NCBI RefSeq assembly: GCF_001039355.2
Contig: NW_019775458.1
Span: 263,655-327,654, forward strand
Direction: 5' to 3'
Source of the DNA: Lingula anatina
Lineage: Eukaryota > Brachiopoda > Lingulata > Lingulida > Lingulidae
DNA: 64,000 nt
In this document: in pieces, positions 24,901-38,500 of the stretch
How positions within the stretch are numbered: position 1 is the first letter of the stretch
How the letters are laid out: every line of letters begins with the position of its first letter
Notes under the pieces: model-generated
Databases searched by the model: none
The model's input: the letters and a program-made list of their open reading frames with translations, nothing else
Told to the model about the DNA's origin: nothing
Position numbers and translations under genes: made by a program

Positions 24901-27900
24901 TCAAGGTATGGTACAGTTTCAGAAGGAAATGAAGGATGATGTTTGAGGTTCGGATTCAAAAATGGACATTTACGAACACCACTCGCGTCGCTGTGCTGAA
25001 AAATACTTAAATGAAGATCTTCTACCTCGTTTGTAAGCGTGATTACTTCAGTAGAAACATCTTTCCATCTCTCTCCAGCTGCTCGTTGAACTTCTCAGTG
25101 AGTCCCTCCTCCGATCTTCGCGGTCGACTGCACAATTCGATTGCCACCAAGCTGATAAGACTTGTATATATGCAGCACATTAAACCGAGGAAAGTTGATT
25201 AGCTTGATAATCACTTGCTAATCCCAAACAAGACAAGCGACTGATTTTCATTAGTGTTCCGCGAACGAGGTGATCTACATTTACATGTATATCTTACGAT
25301 ATGGAGGGTTAGCAGTGGATGGTCCTTGGCTCAGCAAGAACTGCATTTTCTGTTTCTTTTCCTAAGCAACCACTCGCATTATGCNTTAATGAAAAATTGG
25401 ATCTTATAGCACTAATACTATTGTCGCATAGATCTCTCCCACGCGTTCATTAGCACAAAGAGATGAAGAGACATCTCTTTATTAGTGTTAGACATACGAT
25501 GTATGTTGAAGATGCATTGAGGAAGTGTCTGTTGTAGAATATGTTCCCGGTTAGTCTTCTACAGCGCAGGTAGCATGTAATGCCTTTTAAAATATTCTTT
25601 AAAACGCAATGGAATACCCCATGAAAAATGATTATGACGCATGTTATCTTCTGTACATGTTAACCATAAAATTGATGAAAAAACAGTAGGCCTATGAGAA
25701 ATATAAGAAATCATGGAAAAGTATACCTACCTCCGTCTGTGTGTATCACCTCTTCAAACTCTAGGCAAAATTGACGCATTGCTCTTCACGATGTTACAAA
25801 TCATTACATTTCTTGTGAAGATTCTTTTGTCTATAGCTATTTATATTAGTTTGATCTTACCATCCAATATTTCATCTGCTTGCAGTCAGATTTCATCAGG
25901 GAATGAGGTTGTGACAGGTATGACAACCTGTCACCCCCTCTGGTGTGCTATTTGGTCAGATCCCCCCCTTGCCTGCCCCTCTAATAACATAGCTAATGAA
26001 ACTGTTCTACACATTACATTTCTGTTTTGAAATCAAACACTCCATGGTTTCAAATGCAGAAATTATCGACCACATCGCATTCCTTTTCAAATTGATTATT
26101 TTTGACAGCAGACATGTGTATCTGCAAACCAGTGATTCTCCGATTGTGATTCTCCGATTGTAATTAGTCCGTATTCAATCCCCATGCAGCCTGAAATATC
26201 CAACAGTAATTCAGACAAGGCTCGCAATTGCCTCGGGTTTTATGGTCAGCATTCTTTTAGTGTCCGAGGTTGTTCTTGCAGCATTTTAAAGCTCTTAACT
26301 GGTTGACCTATTTTTCTCGTGGAAGATCGGTTTCTGTGAGACCCATAATGTAAATTTCTGTCGACGTGTGCGTTTGGGGGGGAAATCAAGGTATGGTACA
26401 GTTTCAGAAGGAAATGAAGGATGATGTTTGAGGTTCGGATTCAAAAATGGACATTTACGAACACCACTCGCGTCGCTGTGCTGAAAAATACTTAAATGAA
26501 GATCTTCTACCTCGTTTGTAAGCGTGATTACTTCAGTAGAAACATCTTTCCATCTCTCTCCAGCTGCTCGTTGAACTTCTCAGTGAGTCCCTCCTCCGAT
26601 CTTCGCGGTCGACTGCACAATTCGATTGCCACCAAGCTGATAAGACTTGTATATATGCAGCACATTAAACCGAGGAAAGTTGATTAGCTTGATAATCACT
26701 TGCTAATCCCAAACAAGACAAGCGACTGATTTTCATTAGTGTTCCGCGAACGAGGTGATCTACATTTACATGTATATCTTACGATATGGAGGGTTAGCAG
26801 TGGATGGTCCTTGGCTCAGCAAGAACTGCATTTTCTGTTTCTTTTCCTAAGCAACCACTCGCATTATGCCACGTGTGTTGTTATAGGTATACGATGCTCG
26901 CTAGACCATTTTATATACTCTGTAGCAATTTCAACATTAAAGGTATTCCCTATCCAAATACAAAAGGGAAAATTAAATTTACAACCCATTTCGTCATCCA
27001 TTTCGTTTTGAGTACTCTATTTCCAGGTTTTACTTTACCGACTGCGTTGCAACATTTTTACTTCGCTCACAAACTGACTGAAAAATTACAAAAACCGGTG
27101 TAAAGTCGCAATTTTGTGAAGGGTTTTTGGATAAAGCATGCATCGGTGATAAATGGAAAAATGTTAATTTTTTAAAGTGAAATTGTGTATATGCTCTTTT
27201 AAGATTTAATGTTCATTTTGTGTCTTTTTCGCCGATCATGGTCCTGTTTTTCATGTGTATTCTGTAATTAATTTTAAGCGTTTTTTAGCTGTCTCTTGAT
27301 TAATTTTGTGAATTCTTTTCCCAGTTTCCTTAAATCAACAGAAATCTAAAACTGATTAGGTGCATCAAAAGCCATAGTTCAATTTTTGTACGCAAGCCAG
27401 ACGTACATGTACCGGTAGCTACTTAATCTAACTGGATTCCGTTCATTATATTTTGCCCGAATGGGTAATTTTAGAGTGTTGGCACATTTATCAAAGGGAA
27501 TATGTCTAAGTGTATGTCCCTTGGTATGTTTTAGTATCAAGGAGGATTATCAAAATCGTTTTAGACTTATTTTGGAGGAAGTCTCAGAACTTACAACGAC
27601 ACGACAATCGATCTTCGTTATAAACACAGCACAGAATGGGATTTCTATTTACTACACTGTTACCTATTTATCTTTTATTTATTTATTTATTTATTTATTT
27701 ATTTGCACATATGAGTGTGTATTGCAAGTGTATCCAATATTCACAATTTTCAGGAACGATGGTGGCTGGAATGTCAGTGTTCTTTTGCTGCACCAAGACA
27801 GATCTGAAGTTCTCCCAGAGGATTGGTTCCTGCTGCCTAAACCTTGGCGTTGGTCTGGCACAGTTAATTCTTGCCCCAGTGTTCCTTCTAGGGTGGGTGT

Positions 27901-28697
27901 GGAGTATCTGCTGGGGAATAGCAATGGTCGGGCAGTCGGGTAAGTGTGAGGTGTCTTTGATTTTCTGTTCTTCCCCCACCTCATTCTTCTTGGTCTGTCT
28001 GGCTGTTTGCCCATCCGCGCGAACCCGACCACCTGTTTGTCTGTCTGTCTGTCTGTCTGTCCCTCTGTTTATCCTTTGTGCCCCTGATATGTGAAATCGA
28101 GATAATAAATGGTATTCTATTTTTTTTTTTTTACTTTTTGATTTTTATCGCACACCTTTACAGTTTAGAGTCGGCTTTATACGTCAAAATATACTAGTAC
28201 AATGGCATAGTTTTCGCTTAGGTTGCAAGAGGTCCCGCGTTAATTCCCGTACAAGCCCTTTCCTTTTACGAATACAGATGGTTTTTTACAGTTAATTGTC
28301 GTTGTCAAGCAGTGAGTAATTAATGAATTGTCTTGCGTGTAATATAATTATGGAATATAGGCCTATAACGTAATAATAATAATGTAATAATAAGATTATT
28401 AAAATTTATCAAGCGCAGTGATTTGTGTAAAGAAATAAAAGCCCAACAAAGAAGCCAGATTTGGAGAACATCCCTTCACTTAAAATGCTTCTTTTTTTTA
28501 TTTCAGATGAAGAATACCATGCTACCAAGATAACGCCGGAACCGAGACCAAAAACTGTGATATCCCACCAACCATCGGCACATGGAATTGCGCAAAGCGG
28601 ACGACCAAAGAGCTCTTTTGCGCATTCCACCACGCCATCTAACGACGGTCAGCACCATCAAGACGTGTATGGCGGAATGGGAGATGTGTCCACGTGA
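21993..28697 (+). CDS. Stum/SPEC3-family membrane protein, paralogue 1 (three exons, 232 aa)
   Basis: The exons are 21993-22314, 27754-27939 and 28507-28697, all with GT/AG borders and both introns phase 1. The joined frame is 699 nt. Residues 1-90 are hydrophilic and Pro/Ser-rich. The conserved core follows: KCWAITCFVLNAMVPGLG joined to TMVAGMSVFFCC, then a second hydrophobic segment GVGLAQLILAPVFLLGWVWS ending in CWG. This matches the Spec3/Stum domain, with two membrane segments and clustered Cys. The tail is hydrophilic. Drosophila Stum is needed for joint-angle mechanosensation and sea urchin Spec3 is a product of ciliated ectoderm, so a sensory or ciliary role is likely but inferred. 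The start is the ATG in AAAATGGCG. The first intron holds a 1.48-kb direct duplication. AATAAA occurs at about 29083. A paralogue lies 2.5 kb downstream. Confidence 0.9.
23901..26868 (+). repeat. Near-identical direct duplication (2 x about 1484 bp) joined by one N
   Basis: Copy 1 is 23901-25384 and copy 2 is 25386-26868. They start at TTAATGAAAAATTGGATC and end at CTCGCATTATGC. Offset is 1485 bp. I see only two substitutions by eye (near 24130/25619 and 24664/26148). The single N at 25385 sits exactly at the junction, as expected if two overlapping contigs or haplotigs were not merged. It lies entirely in the first intron of the Stum-like gene, so the coding frame is unaffected. Confidence 0.95.
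27670..27704. repeat. (TTTA)n microsatellite
   Basis: About eight ATTT units in the first intron of the Stum-like gene, 50 bp before exon 2. A (CTGT)n run lies in the second intron near 28037-28060. Confidence 0.9.
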
Positions 28698-28945
28698 TTC
28701 GACTGTTGCGCACTATGTTGACTGTGTTGCTCATTATGCATTATTTCAGTTAAGATCACAGCGGTTACTAATGATGTGTAAGAAAATCGATTTTTCTGTT
28801 ATTAGAGAGTTTCCGGTGCAGTTGGGATACGACGGCTAGATTGTTACGTATGTGCTAATGTATCCAGTAACGCGCTTCTCTCTTCGCGTTCCGGTAATGT
28901 CCCGGAATGCTGGCGCTCATTACAATATAATAATAACAATATACG

Positions 28946-29082
28946 GCCCCGTAGCCATCTATTTCCAAGGGGGGGATTCTATTTTATGAAAAAGGAGACA
29001 AATATTACCCAAAAGTGCAATTTTTCCCGACAAAAATGGCGGTTCGTAAGAACCCCACGATCAACCCCCGACTACGTGCCTA
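28946..29082. mobile_element. Diverged copy of a short inverted-repeat element (CCCGTAGCC family)
   Basis: The left end reads GGCCCCGTAGCCA and the right end reads GACTACGTGCC, which are near reverse complements. Inside are GGGGGG, AAAAAGG and GTTCGTAAGAACCCC. The same parts occur in the better-preserved element at 36368-36535. Non-coding MITE-like. Confidence 0.55.
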
Positions 29083-31173
29083 ATAAACCAAAACTAGCGG
29101 CTCCTCTCTGTTAAAAAGTCGAAATTTGCATGGACGTACACTTGAACTATTGTAAAAAAGTATATAAGTCATATAAATTAGCAAACATAACCTTTAATAA
29201 CTATTTTCAATAATCTTCCGCATTGGCTAGATAGGAGCGCTTGTATTCCGCAGACTAGATGGGATGACGGTATATGAATGCGGTGAACGTCACAAGTGCG
29301 CACATACCGATGACGTATTAATCTAGCCGGTGTATCTCACCGGCAACGGAAACTCTCTATTATCAAAATATGATAGGTTAGCGGATTCACTGAGGTGTAT
29401 ATATGTAACACATATAGGCCCCTGCAGTGTATGCTCTCAGTACAAATTCGTACTGAACGAAGTTGACAATAATATTTAAGGTTTGTGTCTAACTTAGATC
29501 TGGATGCTTCCTTAACACCTTCGAAAACGGTAAACAATTATGGTTGGGAAAACAGAGAGGGAGGACTTAACGAGTATAGAACCACGTTGCCTGTGTACTC
29601 AGCGCCTTTAACATTTCAATCGATAGTCTTATCCTTGCTGAGATCGTTTAACGTCTCATGTGCAGTGCGATCATCAGATAACAGACAGATCGTGATATGT
29701 CTTATTAAAATATGTAACAAGTTATGATAAGAACATACCTTGATAGGCCCGTTTTTCAGGGAACGTTACACCGAAAGTTGTTAGGTTACTCTCTGAGAAG
29801 GGCGCGCTAGTAATCTGTTATAAAATTATTGTATCTCTCATAATTTAAATTTGTATAATATTTCCTGTATACAGAGGGTAGTCTTTACTTACCAGTATAG
29901 TTTCGGGGTACTGCAATATTTGATACTGCAGATTGATTTGATTTATCTTTAATGAAAATCCTGTAGACTCAATAGCTGGTATATAAGTTAGGAACAATCT
30001 TTGGTCTAATTTTCCTTTGTGAAACGGACCCATATGTTTTTTAACTTGAGTAACTATGAGCAAAAATGTAAGCACGAGCCACAGGACCCTTACAACTTCG
30101 AGAGGACAAACGAAATTATAGTAAGAACTGTAATTCTTACTAGAAGACCGAGGAAATTCAACCGAGGATTCATTGCAATATATTTTATTAATATAATAAA
30201 CAAGATTATAATCAAGTGACAGTTATTTCCAGGTGATTTTCATTGTATTAGCCCATTTTATTCCCTTTATGTAAACAGAAAAAAAAAAGAAAAAAAGAAG
30301 TTTAAAAACCATTCGCTCTTCCAAAGATCACATTCTGTCTCATACTTTCTATTCATGTAAAAGCGAGAGTGAAAAATTGTGTCAGTCTTGGATTAAATGG
30401 AAAATTCCCCTCGTAGAAATTTAAACGCAACTTCATGCCGCAACAAATCGATGCAAACAAACAGAATTGACTAATAAACATACTCCGCCTACCCCATAAC
30501 TCGATCCATATTGATGGCTTAAATTCCCTGATAATTGACAGCCAGCTACAGGTGTGCACATTGTATACAATGAACCATCTGCATTCTACATCTTAATTCA
30601 CACCATTCATTTTCTGTCTTTCTGCCAAGTGACGAGATCTCGATACAGCTTGCAGGTGCATCAACTATGTAAACACAATCCAAACCCCATTGCTATAAGA
30701 GTAAAACACTATAGAATGGATTAAAAGACCCATAGGTTACGTGGGAATTGGTGGTGGCTGGGGTTTCCATCATGTATAAATTAATTTCACCTACCATTTT
30801 CTTAGCTGATGATTGAATAGTTCATCAAATATAAAGATTATATCATTGCTTCATTAACAGAGGCTAAAGTGAATATTCTTATATATAATATATATGTATA
30901 TTTGAAAACTAGTGTCCTATAATCTTCAGTTGCCATGGCTACTGCCATTGGTATTGACGTCAAAAGGTTTCACCTGAGGCACCAAAGGTTAATCAGTACG
31001 AAGAGAAGACAAGAACGTAGCAGTGTAAGAGGAATCGAATGTAACACGTGTCAGAACATGCAAATACCTCCTCGCCATTTCGACAAGAAAAAGGAAAAAG
31101 TATAAAGAGAAACATCTTCCGGAAATAACTCAAGTCACGGCAGCTATACATGTACATGTAGACCAAGGAGGCC
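29083..31173. other. Intergenic between the two Stum-like genes
   Basis: No coding region is supported. Open frames here are short and featureless. The end nearest 31174 should hold the promoter of the second gene. Confidence 0.5.
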
Positions 31174-33930
31174 ATGAACAAGACCGCTAGCGTGTCTTCT
31201 GATTACCAATGGAAAGTCAGAACCCGTACCCTTTATACGACCATCGGGATCGCGCCGAGTGGCGTGGACCTTCCGGGCAGCATAGGGTACAACTACAGCA
31301 AAGACAACCCTCGTTTCGTCATCCCATTTCTGCCCTATAAGGCCGCCGTCTGCTGCTGTGTCTTCAACTTTGTGCTTCCAGGTTCAGGTAAGATGCTGAA
31401 GATATGAAGTTATAATGTATGAATTATGCTACAATAGTCATGATTGGGTACTCTCTGGTTCATGGGATCATGGTCATGGTGTGATGGATCGTCATGGTAC
31501 GATGGATCGTCATAGTACGGCAAGACACATGTATTTGATTGCATAGGCGTGGCGTGGTTCGATGTGGATTTTTTTTAACGAGAGAGCAATTTTCTTTTTA
31601 TTTCACATGGCAGATGCGTAAATGAATAGAAAGAACGTGTCAAAACGAAAAGATACCAATAACATGTATTTTTATTGAGAAAGCAATGTCAGTACAGTTA
31701 AGTTAAGCTTTTTATATCAAGCCGTAGTACAGCTTCATTAAAGCACGCTGATAGAATTGAAAGCTGGACGGAGTAATATTACTTTATATGACACGTGTGA
31801 GCTCATTATACAGTCACGAAATCAAAAGTGAGGCACATTCTGGATATGTCAGAATATATCGTGTAGGCGATTCGTTTAATGAGTTGATTTATCCCCATTG
31901 TTGATAATAACCACCCAGATTTTGAAGAAATACTTTTCTTCTGATTTGTATAGTGTAAACATTTCACGAGTACACGGGAAGCTCCTCAATTTCTCTTCAG
32001 TCGGCGAAATATAGATCTTGATCACATAGTATGATTAGTACCAAACGTGATTCAAATTACCCACTTTCATATACTGCAGTATTTTTCTCAGGAAACAGCC
32101 CTGATTAGCAAGTAGACGCGAACTACTCATAGCACGTTGCAAAGAGAACCATAAGTAGAATGTGACAGAAAATACTATTTATAGCCTGATTCCGGTCCAT
32201 TATCACTACCCGTTTTTAATTAGATCAAATTATTGTCGCTTACGCCAAGAGAAAATTATAAATTAAAGTATTCTGCCCATAACCTGATCCCAATATTGCC
32301 CTATGGTGCCTTTGCATTTGTTTATGGGTACAGAGTAAAGAAAACTCCCCGTTACCGTCACGTGCTATAGATAAACTCACTATTATTTTGGGTATACTTT
32401 TTAGGGTATAGGCATTGGGTCGCAGAAGGCATTGTAAAATGCACAAGCAACTAAATAAATACATGCGTTAACAGTTAGGCGAACAGACAGACAAGTATAC
32501 ATACGTACAACTATGAGATATTTTTCCTGTTAAACTGTTTTCTGACAATTAATTTGAAGCACTGATAATCAAAGAACATGTAAAACAAGGCCAGCGGTCG
32601 GTTTCAAGGCATAGCACGGAATTTGCTCTAAACTTTTAGACCTGAAATCTACAGCATTGGTCTGACACATTAGCCACTGTCTCTCCTTCTATAAATTAAA
32701 CCAATCGCAAAGTTGAATTAATGGGACAGCACCCGTTTTCTCTAGTTTCAAAGCGGACACAGATTATGACCCCAAATTAAGGCAGGTTTTCGGGCTATAT
32801 ACCGATAGCTCTTTTATAAGACAGGAATTGAGCAGAAGACAGGAATGCATTTAACCATAACCTTTGCTGACTTATTTATCCACACAGGTACCATAATTGC
32901 TGCTTTTGCTGCCATCTGCTGTGATCGAAAAGAGACCGGAAAGAGCAAGCTCCAGAATTTCTGCAACTTGTGTACTGTAGGCCTCCTGCAGCTCATTTTT
33001 GCATTGTGCTTTTGTGTTGGTTGGTTTTGGAGCTGTCTGTGGGGCGTGGCTTACGTTGCAGCCGCCGGTAGGTGTCGCGAGTGTTTTTATACTGGTAGCC
33101 GTAATGCTTGGAAAACAAAAAAGCGTTAGATCTTTTAAAGTAAAAATTAATTAATTAACGAAAATTTAAAAGTCGAAAAAGAGTTTGTAGATCTTAACGT
33201 CTTTGAAAGAGATGATATACATGCTTTTGGAAAAGATAAACCACAAAAGATAGAGGCATACATGTATGTGAAATAAGAGTAGGCCTATTTGCAGTACGTG
33301 CGAAACCAAATCTTGATATTTTGTTTTTCACATCCTTGAAATGCAAAATGATGATTTAATATTTCAGATCACGAGATCAACCGACTGAGACGTTTGGAGG
33401 GAGCGTCTCATACTGAACATTTCCAAAGTCCATTTGCGATATCAAGTGCAATTGAATGGCCTAAGCGACCTTTACAGAAGTCACGGACCGTGTCAGATTT
33501 CAACATTCAAGGCAAAGTTACCTTTAAGTTGAAGGACATATCAGAGCTTTTTGAACGTGTTTCAGCTTCAGAAACCCCTAGCAACAAAAGTAATGATCTC
33601 AATTTAACAGTCACATCATTGCCCGATTCTTTACACTCGAAGGCAAGATTGGATAGCGTTAAAAAAGACATGTCCCCTTGCGCATCGGTATTGACGCCTC
33701 CCACAAAAAGTTCACTTGTAAAGAGCCAAAGACCTTTAGGCCCACGTCTGGCCTTTTCGCGCATGCGCAAGACAGGCATTAGCCCCGATTATCTACAGCG
33801 GTGGTCCAATGGACCCAGCCTTGACGATTATCTGGAGGCAGGACCCTCAAATCCTCGTGTCTGTGGGAAAACTCCAATACATCAGCTACCACGATGTCTA
33901 TCTGAAGATAGTAACTCCGAACCGGACTGA
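31174..33930 (+). CDS. Stum/SPEC3-family membrane protein, paralogue 2 (three exons, 318 aa)
   Basis: The exons are 31174-31387, 32888-33067 and 33368-33930, with GT/AG borders and both introns phase 1, exactly as in the upstream paralogue. The joined frame is 957 nt. The core reads YKAAVCCCVFNFVLPGSG joined to TIIAAFAAICC, then CTVGLLQLIFALCFCVGWFW ending in CLWG, with the same two hydrophobic segments and Cys clusters as paralogue 1. The third exon adds about 187 residues of Ser/Thr/Pro-rich tail, far longer than the tail of paralogue 1 and with no domain I recognise. It may be a cytoplasmic regulatory region. Function is inferred from the family (mechanosensory or ciliary membrane protein). 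AATAAA occurs at about 34081. The gene converges on viperin. Confidence 0.88.
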
Positions 33931-35580
33931 CCACGTGGTTGAAAATGGACGTTGACAATGTAATGTTACAGCAGACTATGTCATATAGTGTTGAATAGAC
34001 AGTGCTTTAAGATAACCATTGATATATTGATTTAACTTTGAGTCAAAACACGGTAACTCCACTTCCAAATTACTTTTACTGAATAAATGAAAGATAGATT
34101 TTATATTTAAGTTTCCATAACCCAACCACAGCCCAACGGGATGGCGATAAATCTAATTTTCAAAGCCAAATGCTGATTCAACATTCTGTTTAACTGTGCT
34201 GATCATGTGTGGGTCGCAAATTGCTTATATATTCAAAATAAATACACGAAGAGAGAGAGAGAGAGAGAGTAAGACTAATTTTTTACAAATATTTTGTATT
34301 TAGGGACTTTAATACTAAAGTTATTGAATATGTATTTTTATAAATTAGACAAAATAAGACAAAGTAATATCAAGTAAACTTTTATTGAATTACAACTTAT
34401 AAAACGAATATACAATATAAAACGAATAATAAATTGCTTGGAGTCAGCAATTCTGGGTTTCGACATTCTTCTTCTAACAAAAATAAGCATTCTTACGATA
34501 CATCAGTTCTTTCAAAACACTTAGCTGTTAAATAACGTTAACGTTGCTCTTTACGCCTCTTTTCAAGGCGGCTCCTTTAAGTTTACTTTCCTTCTTTTTG
34601 GCACAAAGGACAGTTTTGGAAGAAAGATAACTACAACTAGAACAATATGAACAACAACGGCAGCAAAAACTAAGTTAAAAAGGTAACATTTAATAACACC
34701 AAAAACCACTTAACAACAAAATTTTTTTAAATACACGCGCGGCTAAAGAACATGGCATTAGCCTTGTTGCTAAACCAATTTTGAGTAAGTAACACAGAGT
34801 GAGAGCAATATTTAGCTTTTCGGCCTTCATGAAATTCCACCAAATTCTTTTATCCCTAACTTATTATCTTTATAGTGTTGGCCGAGTCATATATTTCAGT
34901 ACTCTTGGCAATTAATTATAATTAATAATTAATTAATTGAGATTTACATTTTTATTTTATGGCCAAATACTTTCAATGAACTTTCAATTCCCATTACGGT
35001 TTGGCATTAATTAAAAGCGGACTTACCCGGCCAAATATCGGTCAACCAAAATATGGTGATTGTCAAGTTACTTCACTTATGCGCTCATATGAAGGGGATA
35101 TTTAAAAATTTGGGGTTACAGAGAAATCATAAAGTGAGTGCACGTCGCACACGAGGTCTATGTACAATATTGAACTGAGGGAAAATTCCTTAAATGAACT
35201 CTACACTTAGTTTTTGTCTTCAAACGTTATAACTTTTAGAAGAAAAATAAAGTCTGCTTTGGCCCAAGATAAATCTGTAGCATAACGATGAAATTGTGCG
35301 CCTGGTTTATAACAAGTGCTAAGTGTTCAGAACTATGGTAACTCTTCTCTCGCGGACTATAACGGATTTACCTTACCCCATGCCACGGTTATTTTTAAAA
35401 CCATTTATTTCATCTGAAAATATTTTACTGAACAAACTGCTTTTTTTTTCTTTTCTTAAACACAAAGCACATATTTTTCGTCTGGTAGGCCATATACGTA
35501 TTTCAGCATGACAATTTTATATACATGTAGTCTTGACTGGTTCGTGACCTGCATAATGTCTTTTCGGTCCAGGCTTTTAG
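33931..35580. other. Intergenic between convergent genes
   Basis: Holds the 3' ends of the second Stum-like gene (AATAAA near 34081) and of viperin (TTTATT near 35404, an AATAAA on the minus strand). It has a short (GA)n at about 34251-34270 and TTAATTAA-rich DNA near 34910. No gene is seen. Confidence 0.6.
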
Positions 35581-38500
35581 CTACCAGTCCAGTTTCATAT
35601 CCGCCTTGCTCCAAACATATTTCCCACCCCTCTTGTAGAACATTTTCTCATCAAATCCACTCTTGGCCAGCGCACTGTCCACCCCCACGTCCAGCAGGGA
35701 GCGAGATGGCGTCTTCCCGCCTCCACGGCAGTCCAGGAAGCGCATCTACAACACAGAGAGACGACAAATTGAATATTACATGGATGTTATGAGTACACAA
35801 CTAGACCACGAGATCTGTGTATTGTGACGTATAGTCTACACTATTAAAGGTCTGATGAGAAATGACATTAATTTCATTCAAAGTTCTCGCTTACAGTAGA
35901 AAATATTGTCCAGAATTAGGCAGAGACATATCTCTGAATATCTAGTGAAAATAATGTATGTGGCATTAATTGGTAGAGGGCGTCTGATATACATGAGTAC
36001 AAGCACGAAAAAGCCGTGGCACTGGTAGAGGGTATATGTTAAATATAACAGCAAGTAGGCCTACTAGTGGATGTTACATGCACCCGCTGACGAGGGGTCT
36101 TTTCAATCCTCTCTGGCTGTTACAAAATTTGGGGAGCGACCTTTTCTGAGACTCTGGGATATTTAAGCCAGAGGTGTCCGGTGGAGAGTGGTGTATCTGA
36201 CTTATAATATGAAGGATAGCGATAGCGAGTGAAACTTGCATCTACCGGTATGCGCGAGTGCATGATACACCACGTCTTTGTTCTCGTCTACCATAGTGAT
36301 ATATAACCATGAAATGCGAGTGAAATCTGGATGACATATGTACCATTAAAAAAATAATAAATTATCACAGGCCCGTAGCCAGGGGGAGTTCGGGGGGTTC
36401 GAAAGAACCCCCCTTTTTGCTGAAAAAAGGTCCACTCTAGGTAAAATTTGACATAAGTACATGGGGATTTTTCGGTAAAAGGTTCACTTTTTCAGAAAAA
36501 GAAACCCCCTTTTGAAATCGCTGGTTACGGGCCTGTACCAGATACTAGGTTTTAAACTAGTTGCTTTAAATTATAGTATTAGTTTGACAAAAATGGGTCT
36601 AACTAGGTAAAAGAAGCATGATCATCCATATTTAATATTGACGCTGTAGTTTATAGATATGTCTCTCTTTATAACAGTTGCGCAATAGTCACCCATAAAT
36701 GGTGACTTGTCTTCAAAAGCACATTTAAAGAAGACAAATTACGTCCTGCAAAATTACATTCATTTTAATGAATTAATGTTTCTCTTCTTTACATATTGTT
36801 ACTGATTCCTTCTTTCACACTTTCCATACTTACGTATTCGTCCAGGATTAGGTATGAGTTTTGCATCTGAAGAAAATGAAAATGTTTTGATTTTTTTAAA
36901 TAAGTTAAAGACACTCATTTTATAAGAGTGGTTTTCAACCTTGACATCCCTTAAAGTAAAATTTTGGATGATATTAGACATGAAAAATATCGTAACCTAT
37001 ATATGCTCTCAGACTTACTCTTACATATAAAATATTTTAGCCAAGCATATATTTTAAAAAATTTATTAATTTCAGACACAGTTGTGCATCAAATACCTCG
37101 TGCCTATATGTTCAATAATCTTCCTAATCAATTGCAAACAATTGCTGTATCGAAATGTGTTTACAGTTTAATATATTTTATGTCATTAACGCATTTTTTG
37201 TAATATACAGTTATTTGGATAAGACCCACCCGGCTGTCGTTAGAAAATATCATGTGATGCGTAAAAAAATTCGTACGCATATTGCACATTAAAATCCACA
37301 ATAAATCCACAAATTGCAATAGTCACGCGTCGGTTCCGATCAGACTATCCAAATGTAAAAACAAAGCTGTCCACATCGAAAAATGAAATTAGGGACTCAA
37401 CAAGACTTAGCATTTATCATTAACTTAATTAACTAAATTTCTATTAACGCGTAGTACGGCGTTTAATTAAATCATGTCATTTTACCGTTTTGTTGGACTC
37501 TGGAACCAGACAGGCGACCTCCTTGTGCCTTGTTAAAAAATCCTCAAATTCTTGGTCGGTTACAAGAAAACCTTCCGCGTTCCTCAGTGCGTCAGGGCCT
37601 GCATTTTCACCCTCCATCAGAAGACACTGGAAAATCTGGGGTTTTATGAAAAAGAAAAATAAACTTAATGAAAACGAAAGATTTCATGTCAAAGATATAA
37701 ATACAGTAAAACGATATTGATCAAAGATATTGATTTCTATTAAATATATACGTTTTTCCTTTCCAACAGAAGAAAGAAAGGCATTGATTTTCTTCATAAA
37801 TCATTCACATATTACATCGGGGTTGTATCAACTCATGCAAAAATTTTACTCGTTGAAAATATACACGTACTTTTGTTATAAAAATAGAAAAACACTTTTA
37901 CTCAATGTATAGATGGTTGCGATGAAGAATTTTCATGAATATTAGGTCGGTTCTTATGTTTGTATATATATACATGTGTATTAGAGCAGATATTGCCGAT
38001 ATAACTGGACAGTGTCCCTCACCTTCCACCTGACAGGCTGAAGTTGCTGAATCTGCTCTGTCATGTCTTCGTGCTTGTTGTAAGTATTCACCACAGTGTT
38101 GATTTTAAAGGCAACCTGTAATTATGTTGTCTCATTTATGATTAACAAATTCATTAATTAATTGATGTGAGGAAGTACATTTATAAATGCACCTATATCT
38201 TTTTTTTTTTTTCTTGTCAAGGGTGTTTCGTCAAATGAATTAATTTCTTTTGCTGCAATTGCATCGTGTCATATACTAGTATGCTCCGGTAATTCATTTA
38301 TTTATTTATTTTTCCAATATGAATAATGTTTGAAATGTAAGAGCAACATGTATGAATATAGACCCAATACAAGTATTTTTTACCTTATATTGATTACACC
38401 AGTCATGCACCTTTAACAGGGATGCCACGTGGTCTTTTTGTCCTTGCTTTCTACCAATCAGATCATTTGTTTCAAAGTCGAAGCTGTCACATGATATTGC

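Noticed and set aside
24228-26687. Two pairs of identical frames (105 and 63 codons) that look like duplicated genes
   Set aside because: They lie in the Stum-like intron within the probable assembly duplication and have no domain.
27461-28094. Long overlapping frames around the second Stum-like exon
   Set aside because: Only the 27754-27939 portion is exonic; the rest runs through a (TTTA)n and a (CTGT)n repeat.
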